Part shown: piece by piece, positions 1 through 8,726 of the stretch
How the letters are laid out: each line of letters opens with the position of its first letter
Position numbering within the stretch: position 1 is the stretch's first letter
Assembly: GCF_001552475.1 (NCBI RefSeq)
Contig: NZ_BCRG01000014.1
Coordinates: forward strand, 43,590 to 107,589
DNA: 64,000 nucleotides
Direction of reading: 5' to 3'
DNA from: Microbacterium oleivorans NBRC 103075
GTDB taxonomy: Bacteria; Actinomycetota; Actinomycetes; Actinomycetales; Microbacteriaceae
Program-made: the position numbers and the translations under genes
Notes under the pieces: model-generated
What the model was told of the DNA's origin: nothing
The model's database searches: none
Seen by the model: the letters and a program-made list of their open reading frames with translations, nothing else

Positions 1-893
1 CGCGCGAGCGCCCGCGTTCCACTCCGCCGGTGCGCAAGCTCGCCCGCGACCTCGGGGTCGACCTCGACCTCGTAGCGGCACACGGCGTCGACGGGATCAT
101 CACGCGCGAGGACGTCGAGGCTTATGCGGCGGAGACGACCGCCGTGGCCGTCGCCCCCGCGCCGGCATCCGCACGTCCGGTGGCCGCGACGACGGACGAC
201 CAGCGGGTCCCGATCCGGGGGGTCCGCAAACACACGGCGGAGGCGATGGTGCGCTCCGCGTTCACGGCCCCGCACGCGGCGACATTCCTCACGGTCGACG
301 TCACAGCATCCGTCGGGTTCGTCGCCGGTTTACGCGAAGACCGGCGATACGCGGAGCACCGCATCGGAATCATGGCGGTCGCGGCCAAAGCGGTCTGCCT
401 CGCGCTACGCCGGACTCCCGAACTCAACGCGACCTGGGACGAGGCTGCCGGCGAGATCGTCCGGTTCGGGCGGGTGAATCTCGGGATCGCCGCGGCGACA
501 GAGCGGGGACTCGTGGTCCCCTCGGTCAAGGATGCCGGCGCTCTGTCGCTCGTCGATCTCGCCGGGGAGATCCGCACACTCGCCGACACCGCGAGAGCGG
601 GTAAGGCCACTCCGGCGGACCTGTCCGGCGGGACCTTCTCGATCACGAACTACGGGGTGTTCGGCGTGGACGCCGGAACCCCGATCCTCGTGCCCGGTGA
701 AGCCGGGATCCTCGGACTCGGCGCGGTGCAGCGTCGACCGTGGGAGCACGACGGTGCCGTCGCTCTCCGCGACGTCATGACCTTGAGTTTGTCGTTCGAC
801 CATCGTCTGGTGGACGGGGCCGAAGCGGCCCGGTTCCTCACCGACGTGGCCGATGTCTTGCGTGAGCCGGGAAGGGCGATGGTGTTCGGATGA
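1..893 (+). CDS. Dihydrolipoamide acyltransferase (E2) of a 2-oxoacid dehydrogenase, 5' truncated
   Basis: C-terminal 296 residues of an E2 acyltransferase; the frame is open through base 3, so the lipoyl domain and true start lie outside the window. The first ~40 visible residues (PPVRKLARDLGVDL onward) form the peripheral-subunit-binding domain that docks E1/E3. The remainder is the catalytic acyltransferase domain, ending with the active-site signature SFDHRLVDG, whose His and Asp drive acyl transfer from lipoyl-lysine to CoA. The stop overlaps the start of an acyl-CoA dehydrogenase by 4 nt, so the two are translationally coupled. That partner favours the branched-chain 2-oxoacid complex (valine/leucine/isoleucine degradation) over pyruvate dehydrogenase, but substrate is inferred from context only. 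Confidence 0.9.
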   Translation, partial: RERPRSTPPVRKLARDLGVDLDLVAAHGVDGIITREDVEAYAAETTAVAVAPAPASARPVAATTDDQRVPIRGVRKHTAEAMVRSAFTAPHAATFLTVDVTASVGFVAGLREDRRYAEHRIGIMAVAAKAVCLALRRTPELNATWDEAAGEIVRFGRVNLGIAAATERGLVVPSVKDAGALSLVDLAGEIRTLADTARAGKATPADLSGGTFSITNYGVFGVDAGTPILVPGEAGILGLGAVQRRPWEHDGAVALRDVMTLSLSFDHRLVDGAEAARFLTDVADVLREPGRAMVFG

Positions 894-2056
894 GTCTGCC
901 GATGTCGGGATACAACCTCACAGAGGAGCAGATCGAGCTGGCCGGTCTCGTCCGCTCGTTCGCGGACGAGGTGGTCGCGCCCGCCTCGTACGAGGCTGAC
1001 CGCACGAAGACTCTGCCGATGGACGTCGTGGCGCAGATGGGGGACATGGGGCTGTTCGGCCTGCCGTTCCCCGAAGAGGTCGGCGGCCAGGGCGGCGACT
1101 ACGTCACCCTGGGCCTCGCCATCGAGGCGCTCGCCCGCGTCGATCAGTCGATCGCCATCACGCTGGAAGCCGGTGTGAGCCTGGGAGCGATGCCGATCTT
1201 CCGGTTCGGCACCGACGCTCAGCGGAAGGAGTACCTGCCCGACCTTCTGGCAGGCCGAGCGCTCGCCGGCTTCGGGTTGACCGAGCCGGAGGCGGGGTCG
1301 GATGCCGGGGCCACCCGCACGACCGCGAAGCTGGACGGCGGAGAGTGGGTCATCGACGGCGGCAAGCAGTTCATCACCAACTCGGGTACCTCCATCACCC
1401 GCTTCGTCACGGTCACCGCCGTCACCGGGAGCTCCGACGATGCGAAGCGCGAGATCTCGACGATCATCGTGCCCCGCGGCACCCCCGGCTTCACGGTGGG
1501 GCCGGCCTACGACAAGGTCGGCTGGCATGCCAGCGACACGCATCCGCTCGTCTTCTCGGGCGCGCGGGTTCCCGAAGCCAACCTGCTCGGCGAGCGGGGC
1601 CGCGGGTTCGCGAACTTCCTGCACATCCTCGACGAGGGCCGCATCGCGATCGCGGCGCTGGCCACAGGTGCGGCGGAGGGATGCCTCGAGGCGGCGGTCG
1701 ACTACGCGAAGACCCGGGTGGTCTTCGGCGAGTCGCTCGGCAGCCGGCAGAGCATCCAGTTCATGCTCGCACGCATGCAGCAGCGTGTGCACGTGTCGCG
1801 GCTCGCGTGGCTGCACGCTGCGCGCCTGCGCGATGCGGGGCGGCCCTTCAAGACCGAGGCGGCGATTGCGAAGCTGACCTCGAGCGACGCCGCGATGGAC
1901 AACGCGCGCGACGCGACGCAGATCTTCGGCGGCAACGGCTTCATGAACGAGTACCCCGTCGCGCGCCACTTCCGCGACTCGAAGATCCTCGAAGTGGGGG
2001 AGGGGACGACCGAAGTGCAGCTGCTGCTGATCGCCCGGTCGCTCGGCCTCGCCTGA
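890..2056 (+). CDS. Acyl-CoA dehydrogenase
   Basis: A 388-aa flavin-dependent acyl-CoA dehydrogenase, normal family length. The N-terminal helical domain covers roughly residues 1-120, followed by the FAD-binding signature GLTEPEAGSDA and a C-terminal helical domain. The segment VGEGTTEVQ near the C terminus matches the catalytic-base region (usually YEGT). It should oxidise a short or branched acyl-CoA to the enoyl-CoA and pass electrons to ETF. The start overlaps the upstream E2 stop as ATGA. With the E2 gene this fits branched-chain amino-acid catabolism (isobutyryl-, isovaleryl- or 2-methylbutyryl-CoA); chain-length preference cannot be read from sequence. It converges with the next gene across 3 nt. 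Confidence 0.93.
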   Translation: MSLPMSGYNLTEEQIELAGLVRSFADEVVAPASYEADRTKTLPMDVVAQMGDMGLFGLPFPEEVGGQGGDYVTLGLAIEALARVDQSIAITLEAGVSLGAMPIFRFGTDAQRKEYLPDLLAGRALAGFGLTEPEAGSDAGATRTTAKLDGGEWVIDGGKQFITNSGTSITRFVTVTAVTGSSDDAKREISTIIVPRGTPGFTVGPAYDKVGWHASDTHPLVFSGARVPEANLLGERGRGFANFLHILDEGRIAIAALATGAAEGCLEAAVDYAKTRVVFGESLGSRQSIQFMLARMQQRVHVSRLAWLHAARLRDAGRPFKTEAAIAKLTSSDAAMDNARDATQIFGGNGFMNEYPVARHFRDSKILEVGEGTTEVQLLLIARSLGLA

Positions 2057-2059
2057 GCG

Positions 2060-2665
2060 TCAGACGGGCAGCGCGGACGACGTCAGCAGTGACAGCCAGG
2101 CGTCCTCGACCCGGAAGGTGTGCGCAGAGCCGTTGGCCAGCTTGTGGCCGGGCTCCGGATACTCGCCGGACGTCGCGTGCGAGATCACGGTGCGGATGAG
2201 TGCGCCGTGGGCGACGGCGATGACGTGCGGGGATGCCGGTGCGACCAGTGAGCGCGCATCGGCGACGGCCTCCTGGATGCCCCGCAGTGCGCGGGTTGTC
2301 ACCTCCGCCCAGGGTTCGGCATTCGGGACATCGGCCGTGTGCCATGGCCCCCACCGTTCGAAGACCTCGACGTCGGTGAGGCCTTCCGCATCCCCGTACC
2401 CGCGCTCGCGCAGCGCCGGATAGGTGCGGGGTGCCGGGAGGTCGAGGATCTCGGCGATGATTCGTGCAGTCTCGTTCGCACGCGACAGATCGCTGGAGAC
2501 CACGACGCTCGGGGTGAGGGGATCGAGTGCCTCGGCGAGGGCGGTTCCCGCCGCGCGCGCCTGAGCGCGGCCGGTGTCGTTGAGGGGGATGTTGCTGGAC
2601 CCCTGGATGCGGCGGGTGCGGTTCCAGTCGGTTTCGCCGTGGCGTACGAGGGTGATGATCGTCAC
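2060..2665 (-). CDS. Histidine phosphatase family protein
   Basis: A 201-aa member of the phosphoglycerate-mutase-like histidine phosphatase superfamily. The N-terminal LVRHGETDWN carries the phosphorylated His, and AVAHGALIR near residue 160 carries the second catalytic His. I chose the GTG at 2665 rather than the upstream ATG at 2689 because a TACGCT -10 hexamer ends exactly 7 nt before it, a spacing that recurs through the window, and because homologues begin two or three residues before LVRHGE. The start lies 31 nt after the sirtuin stop on the same strand. Substrate unknown: the family includes cofactor-dependent mutases, CobC-like and broad phosphatases. Confidence 0.85.
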   Translation of the reverse strand: MTIITLVRHGETDWNRTRRIQGSSNIPLNDTGRAQARAAGTALAEALDPLTPSVVVSSDLSRANETARIIAEILDLPAPRTYPALRERGYGDAEGLTDVEVFERWGPWHTADVPNAEPWAEVTTRALRGIQEAVADARSLVAPASPHVIAVAHGALIRTVISHATSGEYPEPGHKLANGSAHTFRVEDAWLSLLTSSALPV

Positions 2666-2671
2666 CTCTCG

Positions 2672-2677
2672 AGCGTA
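2672..2677 (-). promoter_or_regulatory. -10 element of the histidine phosphatase gene (leaderless)
   Basis: TACGCT on the minus strand with six bases before GTG 2665. This predicts transcription starting at the start codon. Confidence 0.5.
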
Positions 2678-2696
2678 CGGCGACCGCATCGGTGGC

Positions 2697-3542
2697 TCAG
2701 ACCGCGGCGAGCGCGTCGCCGAGGACAGTGAGCACCTCGGACGCGCCTGCGTCGATCTTCACGGTCGCACGCTTGTCGCCTCGGGTCTCACCACGGTTGA
2801 CGATCACGACCGGGAGGCGGCGTCGGCGCGCACGGTCGAGGAGACGGATGCCGGAGTTCACCACCAGCGATGATCCGACGATGAGGAGGGCGTTGCTCGA
2901 GCGGAGGAGCTGTTCGGCTTCGCGGAACTTCTCGAGGGGGATGTACTCGCCGAAGAAGACCACTTCGGGCTTCAGCATCCCGCCGCAGACGGAACAGTCG
3001 GGAATGATGAAGCCGTCGCTCGCGCCGGGTGTCACGTCACCGTCGGGCCCGAGTTCGACGTTCTCGGGCACGGTGATCCACGGGTTGTCCCGTTCGATCC
3101 GCACCGCGAGGTCGCGACGGTCGAAGACCTGACCGCAGTGCAGGCAGGAGACACGGCGCATCGTGCCGTGCAGCTCGACGACGCGGCGGCTGCCGGCGCG
3201 GACGTGCAGACCGTCGACGTTCTGCGTGATGACTCCGGTGGCGATCCCCGCCTTCTCGAGGTCGGCGAGCGCGCGATGGCCCTGATTGGGGGAGGCGGCG
3301 GCGAAGGTTCGCCAGCCGAGGTGGCTGCCGACCCAGTACCGACGGCGGGAGGCATCGTCGGCGAGGAACTCCTGCGCCGTCATGGGGGTGCGGACGGGGG
3401 CGCCCTTGCCGCGATAGTCCGGGATACCCGAATCGGTCGAGAGTCCGGCACCGGTGAGGACGGCGACGCGATGTCCCGCGAGCGCGTCGATTGCGCGTTC
3501 CACTGCGGCGGTCGTCGCGGCATCCAGGTCCAGCACGCTCAT
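2697..3542 (-). CDS. Sir2-family NAD-dependent protein deacylase
   Basis: A 281-aa sirtuin. Residues 28-45 carry the NAD-binding [22 protein letters not shown] at 107-113 contacts nicotinamide ribose, and His125 in VVELHG is the catalytic base. Two zinc pairs are intact: Cys133/Cys136 and Cys183/Cys186. It should remove acyl groups from lysines of metabolic enzymes, releasing nicotinamide and O-acyl-ADP-ribose. A GAGGAGGG ribosome site lies just before the ATG, with a TAGGCT -10 at 3561-3566 on the minus strand. Acyl specificity (acetyl or longer) is not determined by these motifs. Confidence 0.92.
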   Translation of the reverse strand: MSVLDLDAATTAAVERAIDALAGHRVAVLTGAGLSTDSGIPDYRGKGAPVRTPMTAQEFLADDASRRRYWVGSHLGWRTFAAASPNQGHRALADLEKAGIATGVITQNVDGLHVRAGSRRVVELHGTMRRVSCLHCGQVFDRRDLAVRIERDNPWITVPENVELGPDGDVTPGASDGFIIPDCSVCGGMLKPEVVFFGEYIPLEKFREAEQLLRSSNALLIVGSSLVVNSGIRLLDRARRRRLPVVIVNRGETRGDKRATVKIDAGASEVLTVLGDALAAV

Positions 3543-3618
3543 GGCCCTCCTCGGTGATCGAGCCTACGCCGTCGTCGTTTCGCGGAGGTCACGTCGGCCC
3601 GCGTGACAGCATGGGGCC

Positions 3619-4410
3619 ATGACGACGATCCGCATCGACGACCCCGCGGATCCGCGCCTCACGGACTACCGCGGCCTCACCGACACCGCCCTCCGGCGGG
3701 TGACGGAACCGGCCGGAGGTCTCTACATCGCCGAGTCGGCCAAGGTCATCACGCGTGCCGTCGAGGCGGGGCACCGCCCTCGCTCGGTCCTTGTGCAGGA
3801 GAAGTGGGTCGACGACGTGACGGCGCTCGCGGGCGACGCGCCCGTCTACGTCGTCCCCGACACGGTCGCCGAGCAGGTCACCGGTTTCGCCGTCCATCGG
3901 GGAGCGATCGCTGCCATGCACCGGCCCGTGCAACCCGCCCCGGAGGATCTCCTCGCCGAGGCGCGGACCATCGTCGTCCTCGAGGACATCGTCGACCACA
4001 CGAACGTCGGTGCGGCTTTTCGCGCTGCGGCCGCGCTGGGCGCCGATGCGGTGCTCGTGTCACCCCGCTGTGGCGACCCGCTGTACCGGCGCAGCGTGCG
4101 GGTGAGCATGGGGACCGTCTTCCAGGTGCCGTGGGCGCGTCTACCCGAGTGGGATGCCGAGGGGTCGCTCTTCACCGACGCGGGGGTGCATCTTGCGGCG
4201 CTCGCGCTCTCCGACGACGCCGTCTCGCTCGACGTGTTCGCCGCCTCCCGCCCACCCCGCCTCGCCGTGCTCATGGGCTCGGAGGGCGATGGCCTGTCGG
4301 CAGCAGCGCTCGCCGCCGCGGACACGATCGTCACGATCCCGATGTCGGGCGGGGTCGACTCGCTGAACGTCGCCTCCGCTGCGGCCGTCGCGCTCTGGGC
4401 GCTTCGCTGA
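3619..4410 (+). CDS. TrmH/SpoU-family RNA 2'-O-methyltransferase
   Basis: A 263-aa SPOUT-class methyltransferase. All three SpoU motifs are visible: NVGAAFR at about 129-135, LMGSEGDGL at about 218-226, and IPMSGGVDSLNVASA at about 240-254, which forms the trefoil knot that binds S-adenosylmethionine. The ~100-residue N-terminal substrate-binding extension resembles rRNA-acting members (RlmB/TsnR-like), so 2'-O-methylation of rRNA or tRNA is expected; the target nucleotide is unknown. A weak -10-like hexamer CAGCAT ends 7 nt before the ATG. The stop is separated by a single base from the convergent SGNH hydrolase. Confidence 0.9.
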   Translation: MTTIRIDDPADPRLTDYRGLTDTALRRVTEPAGGLYIAESAKVITRAVEAGHRPRSVLVQEKWVDDVTALAGDAPVYVVPDTVAEQVTGFAVHRGAIAAMHRPVQPAPEDLLAEARTIVVLEDIVDHTNVGAAFRAAAALGADAVLVSPRCGDPLYRRSVRVSMGTVFQVPWARLPEWDAEGSLFTDAGVHLAALALSDDAVSLDVFAASRPPRLAVLMGSEGDGLSAAALAAADTIVTIPMSGGVDSLNVASAAAVALWALR

Positions 4411-4411
4411 C

Positions 4412-5254
4412 TCAGTCGCCGCGCGGGTGACCGGAGAACGGCAGCGCGTCAGGCCGCTTCGCGGTGATGTCGTCGCCGGAGGACTGGTGCCGAAGGCGCC
4501 GGAGGACCCACGGCACGAAGTGCGTGCGCGCCCAGACGAGGTCGTTCGCCCGCGCAGCGCGCCACGTCGTCGGCGGAAGCGCCTCGGGGGCCATCGGCTG
4601 CAGCTCGTTCGGCACGTTCAGGGAACGCAGCACCATCCGGGCGACCTCATGATGGCCGAGCACGTTGTAGTGCAGGCGGTCGTCGTCGAAGAAGCGCATG
4701 TCCTGCACCTCTTTGAGCGCCCACTGGTCGGCGACGATGCAGTCGTAGCGGTCGGCGATCGCGCGGATGTTCTCGTTGTAGATCGCGACGCGGCCCCGGA
4801 TGCCGCGGAACACCGGCGTGAACTCCGTGTCGATGGCGGTGAACACGAGGAGCGTCGCGCCCTGGGACGACAGGCGGGCCACGGCATCCTCGAACAGCTC
4901 GGCGACGGCATCCGGATCTCCCTGGGGACGGATGACGTCGTTGCCGCCGGCGGAGAGCGTGATCAGATCGGGCTTCAGGGCCAGCGCCGGCTCGATCTGG
5001 GCGTCGACGATCTGGCGGATGAGCTTGCCGCGGATGGCGAGGTTCGCGTACGCGAAGTCGTCGACCTGCGACGACAGGACGGCGGCGACACGATCGGCCC
5101 AGCCGCGATGCTCGCCCGGGCGGTCGGGGTAGGGATCGCCGATCCCCTCGGTGAAGGAGTCGCCGATCGACACCATTCGCCGCCAGGGGTGGACGGTCGG
5201 ATTGGGGATATAGGGCGACCGGTTCTCGGCCGCGCCCGGGGCGTTCTCGATCAT
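4412..5254 (-). CDS. SGNH/GDSL-family hydrolase
   Basis: A 280-aa esterase/lipase-fold enzyme. Block I is IGDSFTEGIGD with nucleophile Ser33, block III is GGND (Asn105), and block V is DDRLH with Asp192 and His195. The ~70-residue C-terminal tail after the catalytic core is rich in Trp, Arg and Pro and has no recognised fold. No signal peptide is visible, so it is probably cytoplasmic. A GGAGG ribosome site precedes the ATG, with a TAGCCT -10 at 5270-5275 (minus). Family members hydrolyse lipids, acetylated sugars or thioesters; the substrate is unknown. Confidence 0.88.
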   Translation of the reverse strand: MIENAPGAAENRSPYIPNPTVHPWRRMVSIGDSFTEGIGDPYPDRPGEHRGWADRVAAVLSSQVDDFAYANLAIRGKLIRQIVDAQIEPALALKPDLITLSAGGNDVIRPQGDPDAVAELFEDAVARLSSQGATLLVFTAIDTEFTPVFRGIRGRVAIYNENIRAIADRYDCIVADQWALKEVQDMRFFDDDRLHYNVLGHHEVARMVLRSLNVPNELQPMAPEALPPTTWRAARANDLVWARTHFVPWVLRRLRHQSSGDDITAKRPDALPFSGHPRGD

Positions 5255-5345
5255 GGCACCTCCACATCGAGGCTACCCGCCGGAGGTCAGTCGTCCAGAT
5301 GCCGGCGGGGGTGACTGTCGGAATGCACGATTAGGGTGGATCGAC

Positions 5346-7202
5346 GTGACGAGCGAGATGACGAGCGAAGAAGGGGCGGCTGCGGAGGAGCCCCACTTCG
5401 GGAGTTTCGCCGCCGAGCATCTTTCCCCGGCGTTCCCGCAGCGCGCCCCGTGGGGAACTGCGCAGAACCTCCGAGCCTGGCAGGCCGAAGCGCTCGAGCG
5501 GTACTTCGAGATGGACGGACCTGACGGGGTCGGGGGCGGGCCTCGCGACTTCCTCGCCGCCGCGACCCCCGGCGCCGGTAAGACCACCTTCGCCCTTCGT
5601 CTCGCGAGCGAGCTGCTCCGCCGTCGCATCATCGACCGCATCATCGTGGTCGCGCCCACCGAACACTTGAAGACCCAGTGGGCGGATGCCGCGGCCCGTG
5701 TCTCGATCCGCCTCGACCCGCGCTTCAGCAACAAGCACTTCACCCCGGCGCGGCACTACCACGGGGTCGCGGTCACCTACGCGCAGGTCGCCGTGAAGGC
5801 ATCCGTCCATGAGCGGCTCGTCCTCGACTCGAGGGCGCTCGTCATCCTCGACGAGGTCCACCACGGCGGTGACGCACTCAGCTGGGGCGATGCGCTCCGC
5901 GAAGCGTACGGACGCGCAACCAGACGTCTGCTCCTGTCGGGGACCCCATTCCGCAGCGACAGCGCTCCCATCCCGTTCGTCGAGTACCACCCCAACGACA
6001 AGGGCATCCGGCTGTCGCGGACCGACTACAACTACGGCTACGGACGTGCGCTCGCCGACGGCGTCGTCCGCCCCGTCCTCTTCCACGTCTACGCGGGGCA
6101 GATGAAGTGGCGGACCAAGGCGGGCGACGAGTACGAAGCCCACCTCGGCCAGGACAACACGAAGGACATCAACTCCCAGGCGTGGCGGACGGCGCTGAAT
6201 CCCGAGGGGGAGTGGATCTCGGCCGTTCTGCGCTCCGCCGACCGGCGTCTCACCGAGGTCCGCCAGGACGTCCCGGATGCCGGGGGCCTCGTCATCGCGA
6301 CGGACCAGACGGCGGCGCGCGCGTACGCCGCGATCCTGCGCGACATCACGGGGGAGCCGACGACGGTCGTCCTCTCCGACGACAAGGCGGCCTCGGGCCG
6401 CATCGAGACTTTCGGTCAGTCGACGACGCGATGGATGGTCGCGGTCCGCATGGTGTCGGAAGGTGTCGACGTCCCCCGCCTCGCCGTCGGTGTGTACGCC
6501 ACCAGTGCGTCGACGCCGCTGTTCTTCGCTCAGGCGATCGGCCGCTTCGTGCGAGCCCGCCGCCGGGGCGAAGCGGCATCCGTGTTCCTCCCGAACGTTC
6601 CGCAGCTGCTCGCCCTCGCGAACGAGATGGAACGTGAGCGTGACCACGCCCTGGACCGCGAGGAGACCGACGACGACGGCCTCGAAGACTCGCTGCTCGA
6701 AGAAGCGGAGCGGGAGGACAAGGCATCCGATTCGCTCATCGAGGAGGGTAGCTACCAAGCCCTCGGTTCGACCGCGCACTTCGACCGCGTGCTCTACGAC
6801 GGCAAGGAGTTCGGGCAGCTGGCCGTGCCGGGAACCCTGGAGGAGGAAGAGTTCCTCGGCATCCCGGGACTGCTCGAACCCGAGCACGTGCACGATCTGC
6901 TCATGCAGCGGCAGTCGCGACAGACGAGGCACCGCCACGCGCGTGAAGCGCAGGAGAAGACGACGGCCGAAGCGACGGGTGAACCGGAGAACACGCTGCC
7001 GCCGGCCCTCCACCGCACGCTCCGTGAACAGCGCCAACTCCTCAACAGCCTCGTCGGGCTGTACGCACGGCAGAGCGGTGAGCCGCACGGAGCGGTGCAT
7101 GCGGAACTCCGCCGGGTGTGCGGCGGGCCCGAGGTCGCCCGCGCCACGGTCGCTCAGTTGCAGGCCCGCATCGAGGTCCTGCGGCGCCGCGTCCACTCCT
7201 GA
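5346..7202 (+). CDS. DEAD/DEAH-box superfamily 2 helicase
   Basis: A 618-aa SF2 ATPase. Residues count from the GTG at 5346: Walker A TPGAGKT at 74-80, motif II DEVHH at 169-173, motif III SGTPF at 198-202, and motif VI QAIGRFVRARR at about 396-406. The charged C-terminal ~200 residues contain no nuclease or methylase motif. It resembles ResIII/UvrB-type translocases found as stand-alone genes in actinobacteria. The GTG was preferred over an ATG 93 nt upstream, which lies within the divergent gene's leader, because TAGGGT at 5332-5337 and GGTGG sit just before it. Its role (DNA or RNA remodelling) is unknown. Confidence 0.87.
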   Translation: MTSEMTSEEGAAAEEPHFGSFAAEHLSPAFPQRAPWGTAQNLRAWQAEALERYFEMDGPDGVGGGPRDFLAAATPGAGKTTFALRLASELLRRRIIDRIIVVAPTEHLKTQWADAAARVSIRLDPRFSNKHFTPARHYHGVAVTYAQVAVKASVHERLVLDSRALVILDEVHHGGDALSWGDALREAYGRATRRLLLSGTPFRSDSAPIPFVEYHPNDKGIRLSRTDYNYGYGRALADGVVRPVLFHVYAGQMKWRTKAGDEYEAHLGQDNTKDINSQAWRTALNPEGEWISAVLRSADRRLTEVRQDVPDAGGLVIATDQTAARAYAAILRDITGEPTTVVLSDDKAASGRIETFGQSTTRWMVAVRMVSEGVDVPRLAVGVYATSASTPLFFAQAIGRFVRARRRGEAASVFLPNVPQLLALANEMERERDHALDREETDDDGLEDSLLEEAEREDKASDSLIEEGSYQALGSTAHFDRVLYDGKEFGQLAVPGTLEEEEFLGIPGLLEPEHVHDLLMQRQSRQTRHRHAREAQEKTTAEATGEPENTLPPALHRTLREQRQLLNSLVGLYARQSGEPHGAVHAELRRVCGGPEVARATVAQLQARIEVLRRRVHS

Positions 7203-7288
7203 CGCGTGCTCCTTCGGATCCCCGAAATGCTGGCAGTTCCAGCTTTCGGCCGATGGCGGCCATCGGCCCTGACTACCGTGAAAGGGAC

Positions 7289-8392
7289 ATGAACACCCTG
7301 AACGCGACTTCCGTGCCCGACGCCACGCCCCGAGATCGGCGGCGGTGGGCCGCCTACCTGGCGGACGAACGCGCCGAAGCCCGGGTGTATCGCGAACTCG
7401 CGGCACGACGGTCGGGGGAGGAACGCGAGATCCTCGCGGCTCTGGCCGACGCCGAGGGGCGGCATGAGGCTCACTGGCTCGGCCTCCTGGGCGGAGAGCC
7501 CTCGCGTCTCCCCCGCGCGTCGGTGCGCACTCGGATGCTGGCGGCCATGGCGCGCCGGTTCGGCTCCATCTTCGTCCTGGCGCTCGCGCAGAACGCGGAA
7601 AACCGTTCGCCGTACGACGACGATCCCCACGCGACTCCCGCCATGCGCGCCGACGAGAAGATCCATGGCGAGGTCGTCCGCGGCCTCGCGGCCCGCGGCC
7701 GGATGCGACTGTCGGGAACCTTTCGGGCGGCGGTGTTCGGCGCGAACGACGGTCTCGTGTCGAATCTCGCCCTGGTGATGGGTATCGGTGCGACGGGTGT
7801 CGCTCCCCAGTTCGTCCTCTTCAGCGGCGTCGCGGGCCTGCTTGCGGGAGCCCTCTCGATGGCGGCGGGCGAATTCGTCTCCGTGCGCTCGCAGCGGGAG
7901 CTGATCGAGGCGACGCACCCCAACAACGACACCGACCACGTCCTCCCCGACCTCGATGTCGACGCGAACGAACTCGCACTCGTCTACCGCACGCGCGGTC
8001 TCGATGAGGACGCCGCTCTCGCGCGGGCGCGGAAAGTCATCGCGACGGCGCAGGCGAGCGACCGGGCCACTCCGTACCGCCGCGCCGCGGAACCGCCGGC
8101 GGACCTCGAGTCCGTGGGGTCGGCGTTCGGCGCTGCGGCATCCAGCTTCGCGTTCTTCGCGTCGGGCGCGGTCATCCCCGTGCTGCCGTGGATCTTCGGG
8201 CTGTCCGGCTTTGCAGCCGTCGCATTGGCGTTGGCCCTCGTGGGGCTCGCGCTCCTGCTCACCGGCGCGACAGTGGGGCTGCTGTCGGGGGCTCCGCCGC
8301 TGCGTCGTGGGCTCCGCCAATTGGCGATCGGATTCGGTGCCGCAGCGATCACCTATCTGCTGGGTCTGCTGTTCGGCGTGTCCGCCGCGTAG
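7289..8392 (+). CDS. VIT1/CCC1-family transporter with ferritin-like N-terminal domain
   Basis: A 367-aa protein. Residues ~15-130 form a helical rubrerythrin/ferritin-like domain with metal-ligand-type patterns (DERAEARVY, EGRHEAHW, DEKIHGEVV). Residues ~140-367 form a VIT1-type membrane domain beginning RAAVFGANDGLVSN, with about five transmembrane helices and two near the C terminus. VIT1/CCC1 proteins move Fe2+ or Mn2+ out of the cytoplasm, and the cytosolic ferritin-like part probably collects the metal. The ATG at 7289 follows AAAGGG and a TACCGT -10. Starts further upstream would overlap the end of the helicase gene. Confidence 0.88.
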   Translation: MNTLNATSVPDATPRDRRRWAAYLADERAEARVYRELAARRSGEEREILAALADAEGRHEAHWLGLLGGEPSRLPRASVRTRMLAAMARRFGSIFVLALAQNAENRSPYDDDPHATPAMRADEKIHGEVVRGLAARGRMRLSGTFRAAVFGANDGLVSNLALVMGIGATGVAPQFVLFSGVAGLLAGALSMAAGEFVSVRSQRELIEATHPNNDTDHVLPDLDVDANELALVYRTRGLDEDAALARARKVIATAQASDRATPYRRAAEPPADLESVGSAFGAAASSFAFFASGAVIPVLPWIFGLSGFAAVALALALVGLALLLTGATVGLLSGAPPLRRGLRQLAIGFGAAAITYLLGLLFGVSAA

Positions 8393-8437
8393 CGGCGCTG
8401 ACAGTGCTCTCGATTTATCGGTCCGCACAGAACGTGC

Positions 8438-8443
8438 TACTGT
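8438..8443 (+). promoter_or_regulatory. -10 element of the tRNA-Leu promoter
   Basis: TACTGT, 53 nt upstream of the mature tRNA. A TTATCG stretch 17 nt further upstream is a weak -35 candidate. Confidence 0.4.
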
Positions 8444-8496
8444 CGATCCTCGGTTGCGAAACCAAAATCCCGGCGGAAACAAAGGGAAAAAACTCT

Positions 8497-8580
8497 GCGC
8501 GGGTGGCGGAATAGGTAGACGCGCTAGCTTGAGGTGCTAGTGCCCGATAGGGCGTGGGGGTTCAAGTCCCCCCTCGCGCA
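8497..8580 (+). tRNA. tRNA-Leu (anticodon GAG)
   Basis: An 84-nt class II tRNA. The acceptor strand GCGCGGG pairs with CTCGCGC (one G-U). The anticodon arm is CTAGC-TTGAGGT-GCTAG with anticodon GAG at 8531-8533. A long variable arm and the T arm GGGGG-TTCAAGT-CCCCC follow. The 3' CCA is not encoded. Confidence 0.95.
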
Positions 8581-8587
8581 CAGAGTG

Positions 8588-8615
8588 GAAATGGGTCCCG
8601 ATAGGGGCCCATTTC
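8588..8615 (+). terminator. Hairpin terminator after tRNA-Leu
   Basis: A 12-bp stem GAAATGGGTCCC / GGGGCCCATTTC (one U-G) with a GATA loop, followed by TCGTTTCC. It lies 8 nt after the tRNA. Apart from this hairpin, I see nothing distinct in 8581-8726. Confidence 0.6.
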
Positions 8616-8726
8616 TCGTTTCCGGGCTGATGCGGCCTCACCGGAACGGCACCCTCCTCTCCGAGGGGGAGAGGCGTCATCCGCGTGGGGGAGGCGTGAA
8701 GGAGCGTCCTCGCGTGGAATGAGGGC

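Noticed and set aside
5331..7406. A 691-codon frame antisense to the SF2 helicase
   Set aside because: Shadow of a gene with intact helicase motifs; low-complexity Arg-rich translation.
8497..8726. Possible attachment site or integrated element at tRNA-Leu
   Set aside because: No duplicated tRNA 3' end within the window and no integrase nearby; only a terminator hairpin follows.
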